A stretch of DNA of 64,000 nucleotides from Portevinia maculata (Eukaryota; Arthropoda; Insecta; Diptera; Syrphidae): the NCBI GenBank assembly GCA_949715645.1, contig OX454527.1, positions 82,449,610-82,513,609 on the forward strand, written 5' to 3'. This document shows positions 1 to 11,317 of the stretch, in pieces. Each line of letters begins with the position of its first letter. The stretch's first letter is position 1. The translations under genes and the position numbers were made by a program. A model generated the notes under the pieces. The model worked only from the letters and a program-made list of their open reading frames with translations. It was not told where the DNA came from and made no database searches.

Positions 1-1690
1 GCGGTACACCTTTGCAAAAATAAATTATAGCTATACGGCTGACTACTCACACTTTCCCTGCATTCATGTTCTGTCATTTTGGGTTGTTTTCACTCGTTCA
101 TCCCGAACATCACCGACTAAATGATGCGTAAAAGTGAAATCTCTTCAGCCGCAGAGTGATGAGTTATTTTAATTTTTTTCATTCTCAATCGTTTGCATAG
201 ATATTTGTGTTTTATTGGAAAAAAACTTTAAGTACAAAGTACTTTGTAACCATTTTGCTGTCATTATCTGTGCACAAAAGTGGAAAGAGAACATTGACCA
301 TATTACAAGCGACCATTCAATTGCAGAAGATACTCGTATCTATTGTACAGAGAACGGATTTCCATATCCGATACGGCACATCGTTTACAATTATTATTAA
401 GTAATTGCCTTCACGGAATCGCATGCTACTCTAACTACGTCGAAGTCCGGTCGTTTTTTTCTGTCGATATAAATTTCCTCGTTGGGAAATCGACCAACAC
501 TATCATCATCATCATCATAATGACGGTACAGAGCCAGATCAGCATTGTTGGTATTCAGAGAGTTCTTGCAAAGAAAAGTCCTCGCCCATTTGAATCTGTG
601 TCACGTGTTCAATTCATTTTCTACGATAGAAATAGTAATTTATTGACGACATGAAGTCGTTTCGATGAGCAAATGCAATAAAGTTTTTGCAGCTTACATC
701 CGAAGCAGTTGTGCCTTGGATTTTGAATAGATAGAAAGACTCTGGCGGACGGGAACTAAATGATAAAATGGTCATTAGGGCGGCTCTGAAAATCTTTGGA
801 AATATTTTTATGTGCGAATGCAATGGGATAGGTCTTAAAAGATCTTTATGTGTCGCTGGCGTATTGGGAAATGTTTAAACTCTTAAAAGCAGAGATGAAC
901 TGTTTTTCTTTTGACTTGAAGCTAATTTTTGTTGAAGTAGGTGATTAAAAACGCTTTAAGGTGCTTTTATTCTACAGACAAAAGATCGCTAGTGTATCTG
1001 GAATGCGAATTCGAAAGATTATTGGCTTTGATGATGAGTATACCGAGCGCAATACGCATTAATTGATCTTAGACACTGGAAGTTATGTTGGTTTATACAA
1101 GTCCTGTCGGTCTATACGTCAATAAAGTCGAGGTCCATCAATTTTCAAGTACAAAGATTTTTCAAAACCGAAGCTGAAAGGAAATGTGAAGGAAACTGCA
1201 TTCTGTGTCGATACCTGCCCTTTGCATAATCACATCCAAATTATTGAATGAGTAAATAGCATGAGAGAGTATCTCCTTTCCGAAATCCAGTCTAAGCTCG
1301 TGGTTCAGTTTTGCCAGGATCCCTACTTCGGTCATCGCCATGTGACGCTGTAGATTTGATGAAAAGTATCGGTGGTTGAGCCTCGACTTGAAATTCGCTA
1401 GTCTCTATAACCCACACAAACATAACATCTGTGCCTGAAGAATTCTGCTGGTATAACAAGCAAACTAACGGGCTCGTTGATTTTTAGCTTTAAAATAGCT
1501 GAACAAAACTCTTCTGTCATATTGCAGATTGGACTGTGTGGATTATCTTCTTTCCTTTTCATTCTATCTATATTTAACAATTAACAACTTGAAGACATCT
1601 TCTTTTCCCTGCTCTTTGGTGACTAGTTTTTCATCACTTTCCTAAGTCCTAAGACAATGGCGCCACAAAAAAAATGGGACAAAATACAAG
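1..1690. other. Unassigned AT-rich spacer
   Basis: No open frame here is long or carries a motif I recognise; the longest are about 100 codons and look like chance. The only simple-sequence feature is a short ATC microsatellite near 502-518. I see no RNA gene or transposon end. Confidence 0.5.
501..520. repeat. (ATC)n microsatellite
   Basis: Six uninterrupted ATC units followed by a degenerate one. Too short to imply function. Confidence 0.85.
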
Positions 1691-1704
1691 CATACTTCAA
1701 TATA

Positions 1705-2040
1705 AGAAGTGTCGATTTCCCCCGTTTAGGCGGGAGGGCCATTTTATAAAAATTTAATTAATGCAAAAAAAAAATATTTAAAACCAACATCAACACTTAC
1801 AAAAAAAGAACTTAAAACTTTTTTAAACCCATAAATCGGTGATTTTATATGATTCTTAAATCAAGTTATTACTATGCAAAGGTTTTGAAGCAAATATGTA
1901 CATACTTTCAAACTCAAAATTTAGAAAAAAAAAATTTAACAAAAATTGTTTACTGTTTTTTCTTAAAACCATGAAAATAAGTACTGGATTGGCATTTATT
2001 TTTCACAGCCCGTATCAAGTTTTTATAGATAGTAATATAC
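1705..2040 (-). repeat. Dispersed repeat, copy 1 of 2
   Basis: Read on the minus strand, this stretch ends with a GC-rich box, TGGCCCTCCCGCCTAAACGG, preceded by a T-rich run. A recognisably similar box with a similar T-rich upstream run lies on the plus strand near 31.98-32.12 kb. The homology is patchy and no open frame spans it. It could be the end of an unidentified transposon or a 3' UTR of one. Confidence 0.4.
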
Positions 2041-2142
2041 TCGTACCAGATGCTTTTTTACATTCTAGTTTTTGAGAAAATAGATAATTACGAAAAGTTA
2101 TTTTTATTAGAAAAATCGTCTTTTTTTAGTGTTAAGTACTTA

Positions 2143-2560
2143 AGTGTCTTGCCGGGCAGGAGCCTATATCAGCAGTTGTTAGAAATCCACAGTACCCAAA
2201 TGACCGCTTCTTGCAATAAAGGGATTTTAACTTGCTCTCCGGAGTCAGTCAAAGCTAACGCATTGGAGTATGTCAACCCATCTGGCAGGCGTCTATGTCA
2301 ACAGTTTTCTTAATCAGCAGTAACTGGGTTACCAGCTTCGCGTGATACAAGGATTTTAACTCCCTCTGCGGAGTAAGTCCACGTTCACGCAACTTCTCTG
2401 CTGCGCTTATGGTATGTCCATTCGTCTGGCAGGGGCTATGTCAACAACAGTTTTCTTATTGGACAGTAGGTAGATACCTAGGTGGCCCACTTTGCGGAAT
2501 AAAGAGATTTCAACTCCCTCTCCGGAGTGAATCTACGCTCACGCAACTTTGTCGATCCCC
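2143..2560. repeat. Degenerate ~140-bp tandem repeat, three units
   Basis: Three diverged units follow each other, starting near 2150, 2281 and 2426. Each contains a CTGGCAGG box followed by TATGTCAACAGTTTTCTTA-like sequence, then GGATTTTAACTCCCTCT and CGGAGT, then an ACGTTCACGCAACTT-like end. Divergence between units is substantial, so this is an old minisatellite-like array or the inside of an unrecognised element. Confidence 0.65.
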
Positions 2561-2614
2561 TTTGAGAATCCATTTTTATTGGGATTAACTTATATTCATT
2601 CAATAACCTCCAGG

Positions 2615-3606
2615 CAGGTTCGGATTTACCAGCAGGCTAAGTAGGCTTGAGTCTAGGGCCGCTGATTTTAGGGGCGGCATATTTGAGACAACCGAAAACA
2701 AAAAAAAATATGATGAAACGCCCGATGAAGAAATGAAAATGATCGCGGGTGATACTTTCAGAGTTAACACATTTCTCGTCATCATTGATAGACTCGTATC
2801 TAAATTAGAAAAAAGACAGAAAGCAAGTTCAACGAAAAGTTTTCATTTTTAACAAAATGAGTGAATTGTCATCATCAACCCTTACAAAAAAAGCTCTCGC
2901 CTTGGAAGAAATATATTCTAATGATTTAGAGACTGACCTAGTTCAAGAATGCATTCATTTTCGAAGCCACATTTCTTCGGAAAGAATTTTGGTAAAACCA
3001 AATTCTGAATCATTGGAAAAAGTCTATCTTCGTTTCTGCGAAAACAGAATTTGCAGAACGTTTATCCTAACTTGGACATAGCTCTTCACATGACATTATG
3101 TACTCCAGCGACAAATTGTTCGGGTGAGAGAAGCTTTTCTTGTCTAAAAAAGGTAAAAATTATCTGAGATCGACGACCTTACGTCAAGAAATATAAAACG
3201 CTTTAGCTGTTTTGTGTATAGAGTCAGAATTAATGAACAAGATCACTTACGACGACATTATCGATGATTTTGCCAACAAAAAATTGCGCAAAAAGGTATT
3301 GTAAGAAACTTTAATAAGTTAATTGAAATTATTATTTTTTAACTGTTTGTAAGCGCAACAAAGATTATTTAACTACGTTTACCGACTGTACATTATTGTG
3401 TGAGTGGCATACCCCGTCTTATTAGTAGTGCATCATCATTGAACTTTGATTACCGCAGAAATATACTCAAAAACTATTTTTTGTGCAATTTGAACCGAAT
3501 TGTTGGATTGTAAAGATAATCTAGGAACTGACAATTCACAATTGTAGAGGTAAGGGCGGTAAAAATTCAACAGTCTATACTTGGGAAATGTGTAAATCCG
3601 CCACTG
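2615..3606 (+). mobile_element. hAT transposon, internally deleted, 992 bp
   Basis: The left end CAGGTTCGGATTTAC and the reverse complement of the right end CAGTGGCGGATTTAC form a short terminal inverted repeat of hAT type. The flanks are CCTCCAGG (2607-2614) and CCTCCAGT (3607-3614), an 8-bp target duplication with one mismatch, the length expected for hAT. Inside are only the late parts of a hAT transposase. The length is well below that of an autonomous hAT (usually 2.5-5 kb), so this is a deletion derivative that kept part of its coding region. Confidence 0.82.
2720..3304 (+). pseudogene. hAT transposase remnant with C-terminal dimerisation domain
   Basis: Translation in shifting frames gives a segment reading DTFRVNTFLVIIDRLVSKL (2750-2810), a middle segment from 2857 to 3060, then LCTPATNCSGERSFSCLKK near 3092-3148, and finally IESELMNKITYDDIIDDFA before a stop near 3302. 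The CSGERSFS-type motif and the closing acidic helix are characteristic of the hAT dimerisation domain of the zinc-finger MYM-type-1-like lineage. At least three frame breaks separate the parts. The N-terminal BED finger and most of the catalytic core are missing, so no active protein is possible. Confidence 0.75.
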
Positions 3607-3839
3607 CCTCCAGTAAATCCAGCTTAAATACAGGCTGGGGCGACATAACTTCCTCTTTTATAATGCGCTCCATTTTGGCTACCCCTTCAGCATGAATGAC
3701 GCACATTTAAATAAAAGGAGTTTTTTGCTGCCTCTTTCTTTTTTTTTTTTTTTTTTTTTTAAACCGACACTGCGACCTCAAAGATCTTTTGTGTCACATG
3801 GTTAGCTTACACTAAAAGGCGACTGACTTCCTTAATGAA

Positions 3840-4642
3840 ACTTACAACGTCTTTGGTGGTAGAGTTGCGAAGCTCCACCAGTGATAACAGCTCTCTGTGG
3901 AGAAGGCGTCGTCTCAACCAATGCAGAGCTGGGCATTCACAGAGTATGTGTTCTGAGGTTTCCTCGTCCTCCATGTAGAATCTACATTCTGACGTTGGAC
4001 TAAGATTTATTTTGTTGAGATGATACTCGTATGTCAGACCGCAGTGGCCAGTGAGAAAGCCAACCAGTAAGGATTTCCTTATAAGAATAGGGCTTAATCA
4101 AGCGTTTGGACTGTCTCAGACCAGGGGCGCTTTCCCAATGTTTGAGGCGAGTCTGTTGCTCCCATTCTTTGATTATCCCTAGAGCAGTAGTCGTTGTCAC
4201 TGCAGTACGGTTCGGGACCGACGAAAGCGGCTTCAGATGCAGCTCTGGCGAGCTCATCTGCGGATTCATTCCCTGCAAAACCTCGGTGGCCAGGCACCCA
4301 TCCGAGTTTAACTTTGTTGTTTTTGGCTAGCTTTTGTAAGGCGCTGCAGCAGTTTCTTGCAGCCAGAGAGTCTATTGTGTTGGACGACAGTGCCTGAAGT
4401 GCCGCTTGACTGTCTGAAAAGATATGTATCTTTCCGCCCTTTATTCCTTTGTTGGAGTTTAAGATAGCGCAGATCTCAATGGCATGGATTTCCGCCTGGA
4501 ACACTGTTGGGCAAATCCCATAGGTATCGAGACCCTGGTGTTGGGTCCAAAGACACCAGCACCAACTCCAGACTCCATTTTTGATCCGTCGGTGTACCAT
4601 ACCAGACTTTTTGGGTCCACAACTGGAACCCCCGAGACCCAT
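3840..4642 (-). pseudogene. LINE RNase H and C-terminal zinc-finger region
   Basis: The frame 4642-4094 contains an RNase H domain: VWYTDGSKMESGVGAGVFGP begins just upstream in the frame to about 4878, followed by QAEIHAIEICAI, FSDSQAALQAL and WVPGHRGFAGNESADELARA. The C-terminal CCHC-like segment, ECRFYMEDEETSEHILCECP, is readable at about 3980-3920 after another shift. Frame changes near 4590 and 4280 break the chain. Confidence 0.78.
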
Positions 4643-4780
4643 TTAGAACGGTCCAGTATTTTTACTTCAAATAGTTTATCGAAACTATATTCCCTTACCA
4701 TTAAGTCAGCGATGTTGAAAAACATGTCCAAATTTTGGATTGAGTTGAGTATTTTCAGGTGACCCACATGGTCATTTGAG

Positions 4781-5637
4781 TTACATATACTTGTATTCAA
4801 TCTGAAGCTCGATAGCGCATCTAGCAGCCGTCTTCTTAATGAATACATGTAACGGTGACAGTCCAATAATGGCTTCAAGTGCTACCGTAGGACATGTGCG
4901 CATGGCACCAGTTATTGCCAGACAGGCAACACGTTGTAGCTTTTGGAGCCTGTTAGCCGTAGTACGTTCAAGTGCTTTTGGCCACCAAACGATGGAGGCG
5001 TACGTGATGATGGGTCTTGTAATAATGGTGTGCAGCCAGTGTATCATTCTGGGGTTAAGACCCCAAGTTCTGCCGTATAGGCGTCTATAGGCCCACATTG
5101 CTCTTGTGGCACCCTCAGTGGCGACCTTTACGTGTGAGTTCCAATTTAGTTTCCTATCTAGGATGACCTCATTGGAGTAACTCAAGGGTATACCACTTAC
5201 GGCGATAGGTTCAAAGTTAACCAATCTTTTTCTCGTAAAAGGCACCAGGATGGTTTTAATAGGGTTGATGGAAATTCCTTCCTTAATACACCATTCTGAG
5301 ACATGTAGCAACGCTTTTTGCATGCTATCAGTAATGGTTGCGCTACGCTTATCGCCAGGTCATCAGCATAACCAATGGCGTTAAAGCCTAGTCTATGTAG
5401 ACTGACCAGTAGGCTGTCCATGACTAGTGACCATAAGAGGGGAGAGAGTACTCCTCCATGGGGACAGCCTTTGGCTGGCGTCACAGACACCAATTTACCT
5501 CCAGAGGAGGAGGTAATAATTCGACTTTCCAACATAGCTCTGATCCATTGGTTCGTCGATACTTCGAGACATTTAATACTGATCGCCCTGGCAATCGAGT
5601 TGTATCCGATATTATCGAAGGCACCCTTAACGTCCAA
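4781..5637 (-). pseudogene. LINE reverse transcriptase, frameshifted
   Basis: Two overlapping frames cover the RT palm. The upstream frame (5637-5197) begins MDVKGAFDNIGYNSIARAIS, continues with GCPHGGVLSPLLWSL and reaches the catalytic box IGYADDLAIS. The downstream frame (5323-4781) carries the thumb region with ITRPIITYASIVWWPKALE. In related elements these are continuous, so a frameshift lies around 5200-5330. The endonuclease and ORF1 were never copied. The RNase H part follows downstream. Confidence 0.8.
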
Positions 5638-5739
5638 GAAGGCACAAAGTGCAATTTCCTTTAACTTTTTTGCTGCCTCACAATGTATATATACAAGGTG
5701 CGACCCCTAAAAGTTGTAGTACTTTTTCTCACGATTTTT

Positions 5740-5931
5740 AAAAAATCAGTAACTGATTTTTTTAATGTGTAAAAATTTTTGCTCTCGTTGATGTGTAAAT
5801 ATATTTTTTTTAATTTTTTCTCGGTAGGGGCTAGTTGCAAATATCTAGCGTCACCATCATCGTCAGATTTTGTAAGATTTCGTCATCGTCAGATTTTCAT
5901 TACCACGTGAGTTAATCGCTGCTCGACAGTC
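5740..5931 (+). repeat. 5S-derived repeat unit, tail plus first ~35 bp of head, truncated
   Basis: This stretch matches the 15.79-15.98 kb region: GCTCTCGTTGATGTGTAAAT, then TCTAGCGTCACCATCATCGT, then CATTACCACGTGAGTTAATC and GCTGCTCGACAG. In the 15.9-kb copy the sequence then runs into a 5S-rRNA-like segment (ATCACCGAAATTAAACG). Here the match stops after GCTCGACAG at 5931, exactly where the Jockey-type 5' UTR begins, so the LINE interrupts or was joined to this unit. Confidence 0.65.
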
Positions 5932-6219
5932 GTTCCGCAGCTCTCATCGAGATAGGGCGACTAGTTAGAGAAGATCCGTAGTGAAAAAGTGATAGTTAGT
6001 GGTGATTAGCAAAGAAATTTTATAATTTTAAAGTTTGCTCATGCACCGGAGGCTCCGGTTCGCTTCCCTTTTTTAATTTATTTAAAAAAAACAACAAAAA
6101 AAAAACAAAAAAGGAAGAAAATTTTGTTTGATAGTTTTAACATTAGACACAAAGTATAGAAAAAAAGTGTAAGAAGAGTAAAAATAAAACAAACAAAAAA
6201 AGTGCCGTACGGTGTGGCG

Positions 6220-8070
6220 ATGGACCCCGGAAAATCGGTGGTCCCACGTACGGGTGTTGGAGTGCAGTTGCGACGCGTGACTCAAACACGTGAGCCGGAT
6301 AAAAAATCTGCAGCAGCAACAAAAACTACAGCAGCAACAACAATAGCACCAGCAGCAACAACATCAGCAATAGCAGCAGCAGCAGCAACAGTATGTTTGC
6401 CAAGGGCACCAGCTGCAAATATATCGACAACGGCAACAAATGGCCGGTCGTTGCCCAGACGAGTGTTTTCGCCGGCAATACCAGCAACATCAACAGCAAC
6501 AGCAACATCAGCAACAATAACATCAGTAGTAGCAGATAAAGAAGCTACTACCCAAGCAGCTGTAAAAACTCCCACTACAGCTGTGCCAGCAGTAGCACTA
6601 ATCAATGAGGACTTCCGAAAGGTAGAGAAGAGGCGAAGGAAACTTAATCCGAAGCCGAATCTTTCTGCCAAGAGAAGGGCAAATCTGGCAGGCTCGGTGG
6701 CTGGAACCGATGATGACGCGGATAATTCGGATAATTCGAGCTCCTACGAGGCTGAGGAGGCAGCAGGCCGGTACGTTGGAGAGGGAAACTCCTTCAGGGA
6801 CCTACCGGTCGACGATGACAATAACAGTGTCACACAAATGGAGGATGGACAAGACAAGATGAGGAGGCTCAGCTCGACCAACTCATTAAAGAGCTCCTTG
6901 AGAAGCGAGTGCAGCTGACGCAAATAAAAAATCAGCAACAACAACAACAAAAAGTGCTGAGGGAGCAAATCCAGCAGCAGCATCACGAAAAACAGCAACA
7001 ACGACAACAGCAACAAGACCACAAACAACAGCAACAACAAAAGCAGCCAAAGCAGCAGACGCAGAAACCAGCAAGGAAGGAAAAAATACCCCCGATTAAC
7101 GTAAGTAACTTCGATATTAGTGATAGTATTAGGTTATTTAATAACTAAGAATTTTTATGTTAAGAGGCTTTCTGCAAACAAGCACATAATTGTATGTGAA
7201 AATATAGAGGAGTACCATAGGGTTCGTACCGCCTTGGAGGAGGCTAAGACCGAGTACTTTACGTACACCCCAAGGGAGCAAAAGCTTAAAACCATGGTAT
7301 TGAAGGGAATTGATCCCTCAATTAAAACAGAGGAGCTCAAAAAAGAGCTCAAGAATTATGACAGCGACGACCTCAAGTTCGTGGGGGTCAAGCCGTTTTC
7401 CTCGGCTGTGGCCAGGGGTGGTAACCGTCACTTACCATTCTTCTTAGTGCAGCTCACTCCCGACAGCCAAATTGACAGGCTGCGAAATATCCGCTTCCTG
7501 TACTACTCGTATCATGCTGTTAGATGGGAGAAAATAAAACGGTCAGATCGCATACTTCAATGTATGCGCTGCCAAAGGTTCGGGCACGCCGCAGCTAACT
7601 GTAACATGCAGTTTAGATGCGTCAAGTGTGATAAGGACCACATACATGGTGAATGCTCTCTGGGTAAGGAGAGAGTCGAAGACCGGAGTGTGCTCTCCTG
7701 TGTGCTCTGCAGAAACTCTGGGCATCCCGCCAACTTCAGGGGTTGCCCAAAGTACCAAGAACTGAAAAAGCGAGTTCAGGCTCGCAAACTGCAGTCTGAA
7801 GATGATAGACGTCAGAAGAGTCGCTCGTTCGCAAATTTTGTGGCACCCAACGTGTCCTTTGCCCAAATGGCAGCTGGTCCGGGTCAAGCCCAAATGACAT
7901 TAAACCAACCAAAGATAGCCCAAAAGGCATCAGAGGTGGATCTGGACTTAAAATCGATCCTTCTGTCTCTGCACGGAAAGATCGATAAGTTCCAGAAACA
8001 GTTAAATGAACAAGTGGCCCGAATTGACTTTATCTATTCGGAACTGTTTGTGGGGTCTGGTGTGCCATAA
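6220..8070 (+). pseudogene. Jockey-type ORF1 (gag-like nucleic-acid-binding protein), two frameshifts
   Basis: Starts at the ATG of MDPGKSVVPRTG; an upstream GTG in frame is unlikely as a start. Order: a low-complexity Ala/Thr stretch from CAG/CAA-type repeats (about 6300-6540), a basic and acidic linker, a Gln-rich stretch (6930-7075), then the conserved gag core and zinc knuckles CMRCQRFGHAAANC, CVKCDKDHIHGEC and CVLCRNSGHPANFRGC. A coiled-coil-like end (KSILLSLHGKIDKFQKQL) closes it. Frameshifts lie near 6910 and 7145. The protein would bind the element's RNA in an RNP. The stop at 8068-8070 lies six bases before the ORF2 ATG. Confidence 0.85.
6300..7075. repeat. CAG/CAA trinucleotide tracts inside ORF1
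   Basis: Two tracts of imperfect CAG/CAA repeats (about 6305-6530 and 6930-7070). In different frames they read as poly-Ala/Thr or poly-Gln and on the minus strand as poly-Leu, which explains several spurious leucine-rich antisense frames. Such tracts mutate easily in length; one frameshift lies next to the second. Confidence 0.8.
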
Positions 8071-8075
8071 ATCTA

Positions 8076-8921
8076 ATGGCTGCGCTGGATGAGGGAAACT
8101 TAAAGATCCTTGCTGTGAATGTTTATTCACTAGTCAGGATCGAGAAAACAACGTCACTTGCCAATTTGTTAAAAACCGAAAACCCGGATGTGCTTTTGGT
8201 TAGCGAAACTAAGCTTAATCAGAAGCACAAATTGGGATACAAAAACTATCATGTAATAAGAAGAGACCGGCCTCACTCCACTCAAGGAGGTGGGGTTGGA
8301 ATCTTAATTCGAAAAGGCCTGCGCCATAGGGTTATATATAGCGGGGACGTGCGTAGGTTCCAGTTGTTGGAAGCATACATCATATGTGTTCCTCTCCATA
8401 GCCGGAGGAGAATGTATGTGGTGTCGCTTTACGCACCTGCTGCACCTCCACCAAACCAATTTATGACAGAGCTCGAGACACTTTTTTGTAGTCTGCAACT
8501 GAACTCGGAGGAGAATTATTACTTCTTGGCCGGAGATATTAATGCCAAACATGCGGCGTGGGGAAATGTTACTGCAAATCCCAGGGGCAACCAGTTTCAC
8601 GACTGGTGGCGCCTCAATATGATTGAGTACAACCTCGAGTTGTACGCGACGGATATCCCTTCTTTCCCAAGAAGCGGTGCTTTCCTGGACTTGGCCTTAA
8701 CGGACGCAAGACTTCAACTGACGAACATAGATCAAAACACGCGGAACTGTTTGCGTGCGTTTGAGTACGATAGTGATCACTACGGACTCGCCGCCGCAAT
8801 ACGGATCCCGAACGAGCAAACGCTGCTGGAGGAGTACGAAGCAGTGTTTTCATTCGATTATCGGAGGGCACAATGGTCGCGCTTCTCCAGATTTTTAAAG
8901 CGAGATATACATGACAAATGA
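8076..8921 (+). pseudogene. Jockey-type ORF2, endonuclease part
   Basis: From a true ATG (MAALDEGNLKILAVNV) this frame holds the AP-like endonuclease that nicks target DNA for target-primed reverse transcription. Visible motifs: the catalytic Glu in LLVSETKL, RRDRPHSTQGGGVGILIRKG, the metal-site box LAGDINAKHAAWGN, and the final Asp-His pair in YDSDHYGLAAAI. All expected catalytic residues appear present. The usual N-terminal Trp-Asn is altered to VNVYS. A one-base shift near 8910 moves the chain into the next frame, so the stop at 8921 is not natural. Confidence 0.85.
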
Positions 8922-10913
8922 TGACATTGATCGGCATTTATTGCAAATGAACGACGCCATCAAACGAACTATGGAACGAACTATTCCTCGAGTAGGACGT
9001 TCCGACGACGACCAGACAGAAAAGTACAGAAACCCTACAATCGACGCACTATACCGACAGAAAAGTAGACTGCTCTCGAGGCTTAAACGGCTGTACAGGC
9101 AATTTACTGATCGCAACGACCCGGAGGTAAGGATGCTGAATTCAGAGACCCGAATCCTGAAACAGCTGATAAAAGAAAATTACAAAAAATCTGTAAGTCT
9201 GTATTGGGGCAATAAAATTCGGGCTATTAAAACCTGTAGTCCAAATATGTTCCCACAGATAAATAAGTTGTTCAGGAGGAAAGATCACAATGATATTCCT
9301 TGTGTTCGAATCTCCCAGACAGCAGAGAACAGACAGACAGTACTGACTGCTGGAATAAGTCCAGAAAGTGTCGCTTCAAACGACGATTTTTTCGTGGTCG
9401 AGCACCCACAGGAGAAAGTGGATTTGCTGGGCGCTTGTTTCGAGGCCGTGTATACGGTGAACAATCCTGTTCGCCGTAACCACGACATTGAGAATAGGGC
9501 TCTGGTGAGCCACTTCTATCTGCGCACCGAACTTGAGAATTGGCGATCTGAGAATAACGGATTCACCGTGTTCACTGGTGAAAACCATGCTAATGCAGTT
9601 TTCGCCAATGACCGAGATGCATCGCACTTGTTCGTGTCGAAGGATGATCTTCTGTGCATCTTCGAGTCACTAAAGAATAAAAAGTCGGCGGGGATGGATG
9701 GTGTCCCAAACGTCGTATTGAGACACCTGCCTTTGGAGGCTGTAGATATTTTCACCACGCTGTTTAACAATGCCCTGAATAATGCACATTATCCGGCGCA
9801 TTGGAAGGTAGCTGTGGTACACCCTATCCCGAAAAAATGTAAAGATAGGACGAACCCTGCCAATCTCCGGTCAATTAGCTTGCTTCCGAATATTAGCAAG
9901 GTCTTTGAAAGGGAAGTCAATAGAGCCCTGTTAAAGTGGGTCGAGGACAATAACATAATTCCGGACAACCAGTTTGGTTTCAGGGCGAGGCATGACACTA
10001 TTCATGCCGCGTCGAAACTGGTTTCCGACATTCAGTGGAATAAATGCAAGAACCAATGAACGGGTGCTTGTCTGGTTGATTTTGAGAAGGCTTTCGACAC
10101 CGTATGGTTAGAGGGACTTTTCTACAAGTGGACCAGGCGGGGAATGCACAAAACTTGCTATATGTAATTTATAATATGCTTATGGGAAAGAAGTTCGTTG
10201 TCAAATGTGGCAACGTGATTTCGAGCAGAGTGTTTGAAATTAAAAACGGTTTGCGGGCGGTCAATTCTCCGATCCTGTTTAACATTTACACTAGTGATCT
10301 GGTGGGTTCACTCAGACATGCTATAGCGTATGCCGACGATTTGGTGGCATACACATCAGGTCCTAAAATCGAGGTCATTAACATTCTTTTGCAGCGTGAC
10401 TTCGATCAAATTAAGCGATATTGCGACGACTGGAAGTTGAAAATCAACTTTCAGAAGACGGAAACAATCTTGTTCAGAACTCCATTGGCTGGGGCCTCTA
10501 GGGATACCAGAAAAAACTGGAAAAAATTGGCCATTATTGGACAAAATGGGCAGCCATTGGCGGTGAGAAGCGTAGTTAGATATCTAGGTATCTGGCTTGA
10601 CCAGTATCTATATTTCGATAGACATATACTTGCTTGTCTTGCTGGGGCCAAGAAAGCTTATGCTTTGACAAGGAGACTGTTTCATAGCAGTCAACTTGAC
10701 TCCAAAGTGAAGGTCATTTGCTACGTGGCCCTTATAAGGCCAATTATCGCTTATGGTTGTCCATTGTGGTTCAATATAGCGCCCAGCTATATGGAAAAGA
10801 TTCGGGTTTGGAGAGACAATGTCTTAGGACTTGTCTCCGGTTGTTCCGAACGCCTGAATCCAATTATATTAAATACTATCCCAACAAGGTCCTACACGAT
10901 GGGGCTCAGTTGA
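8911..10913 (+). pseudogene. Jockey-type ORF2, reverse transcriptase part, broken
   Basis: The first frame (to 10059) contains a linker, SAGMDGVPNVVLRHLP, HWKVAVVHPIPKK, NLRSISLLPNISKVFER and IPDNQFGFRARHDTIHA. It ends in TGA, but the same frame continues with CLVDFEKAFDTVWLEGLFY, so the TGA is a nonsense mutation inside RT. A shift then leads to the frame 10104-10913 with the catalytic box AIAYADDLVAYTSG and the thumb region. The PQG-type turn is damaged (LRAVNSPILFNIYTSDL). This copy cannot make RT. Confidence 0.85.
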
Positions 10914-11317
10914 ATAGGATTGACAATTTCCTCATTAAGGTGACTCGAAGGCACGTTGCAAGGGCGATGGCCAGCGACAATAGTCTGATATTTGGGGCTT
11001 ACTACCCCAATGAAATGTACATAGAGAGTACGCTCCGGTCTGGCTTTATCCCGCCAGAGGCATTTATCTATATTGACGCAAAAGGGCTGGTACAGACGAG
11101 GGATGGTATCCCGGTATTATACCACCGCTTTCACAGCGCGAGAGATAAGCGGCTCATCCGCGGCGAGGACGTCGCCAATGCTCATGAGCTCCTCCGTTTT
11201 AGTACCGCAATAGCGGAGAGGGATAAATTCGATACAGAAAAACAATTTGCCGAATTTTTGTGGCTTTTTGAGGGGGGAGGGGTCAACATGCCCTCCCAAG
11301 ACGGTGCGTTACTCTAG
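10718..11317 (+). pseudogene. Jockey-type ORF2 C-terminus
   Basis: Overlaps the previous frame and takes over after a shift near 10860. It encodes the conserved tail of Jockey ORF2 (YIKYYPNKVLHDGAQLNRID, then ARAMASDNSLIFGAYYPNEM) and ends at a TAG near 11315 just before the 3' UTR. No RNase H is present, as expected for the Jockey clade. Confidence 0.75.

Larger units (their letters stand above)
3735..5665 (-). mobile_element. 5'-truncated LINE with RT and RNase H (I/LOA-type)
   Basis: A minus-strand non-LTR retrotransposon. Its 3' end is marked by a poly-T run on the plus strand (about 3735-3760, the poly-A tail). It is flanked by the perfect 14-bp direct repeat TTTTTTGCTGCCTC at 3721-3734 and 5666-5679, a target-site duplication that fixes both boundaries. 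Only the RT core and the RNase H part of ORF2 are present, so reverse transcription stopped early. RT followed by RNase H points to the I/LOA group rather than Jockey or CR1. Confidence 0.88.

Noticed and set aside
2600..2785. Minus-strand 61-codon frame over the hAT left end
   Set aside because: Shadow of the plus-strand transposase remnant and terminal repeat.
6282..7074. Antisense leucine/valine-rich frames as membrane proteins
   Set aside because: They are the complement of CAG/CAA tracts in the LINE ORF1.
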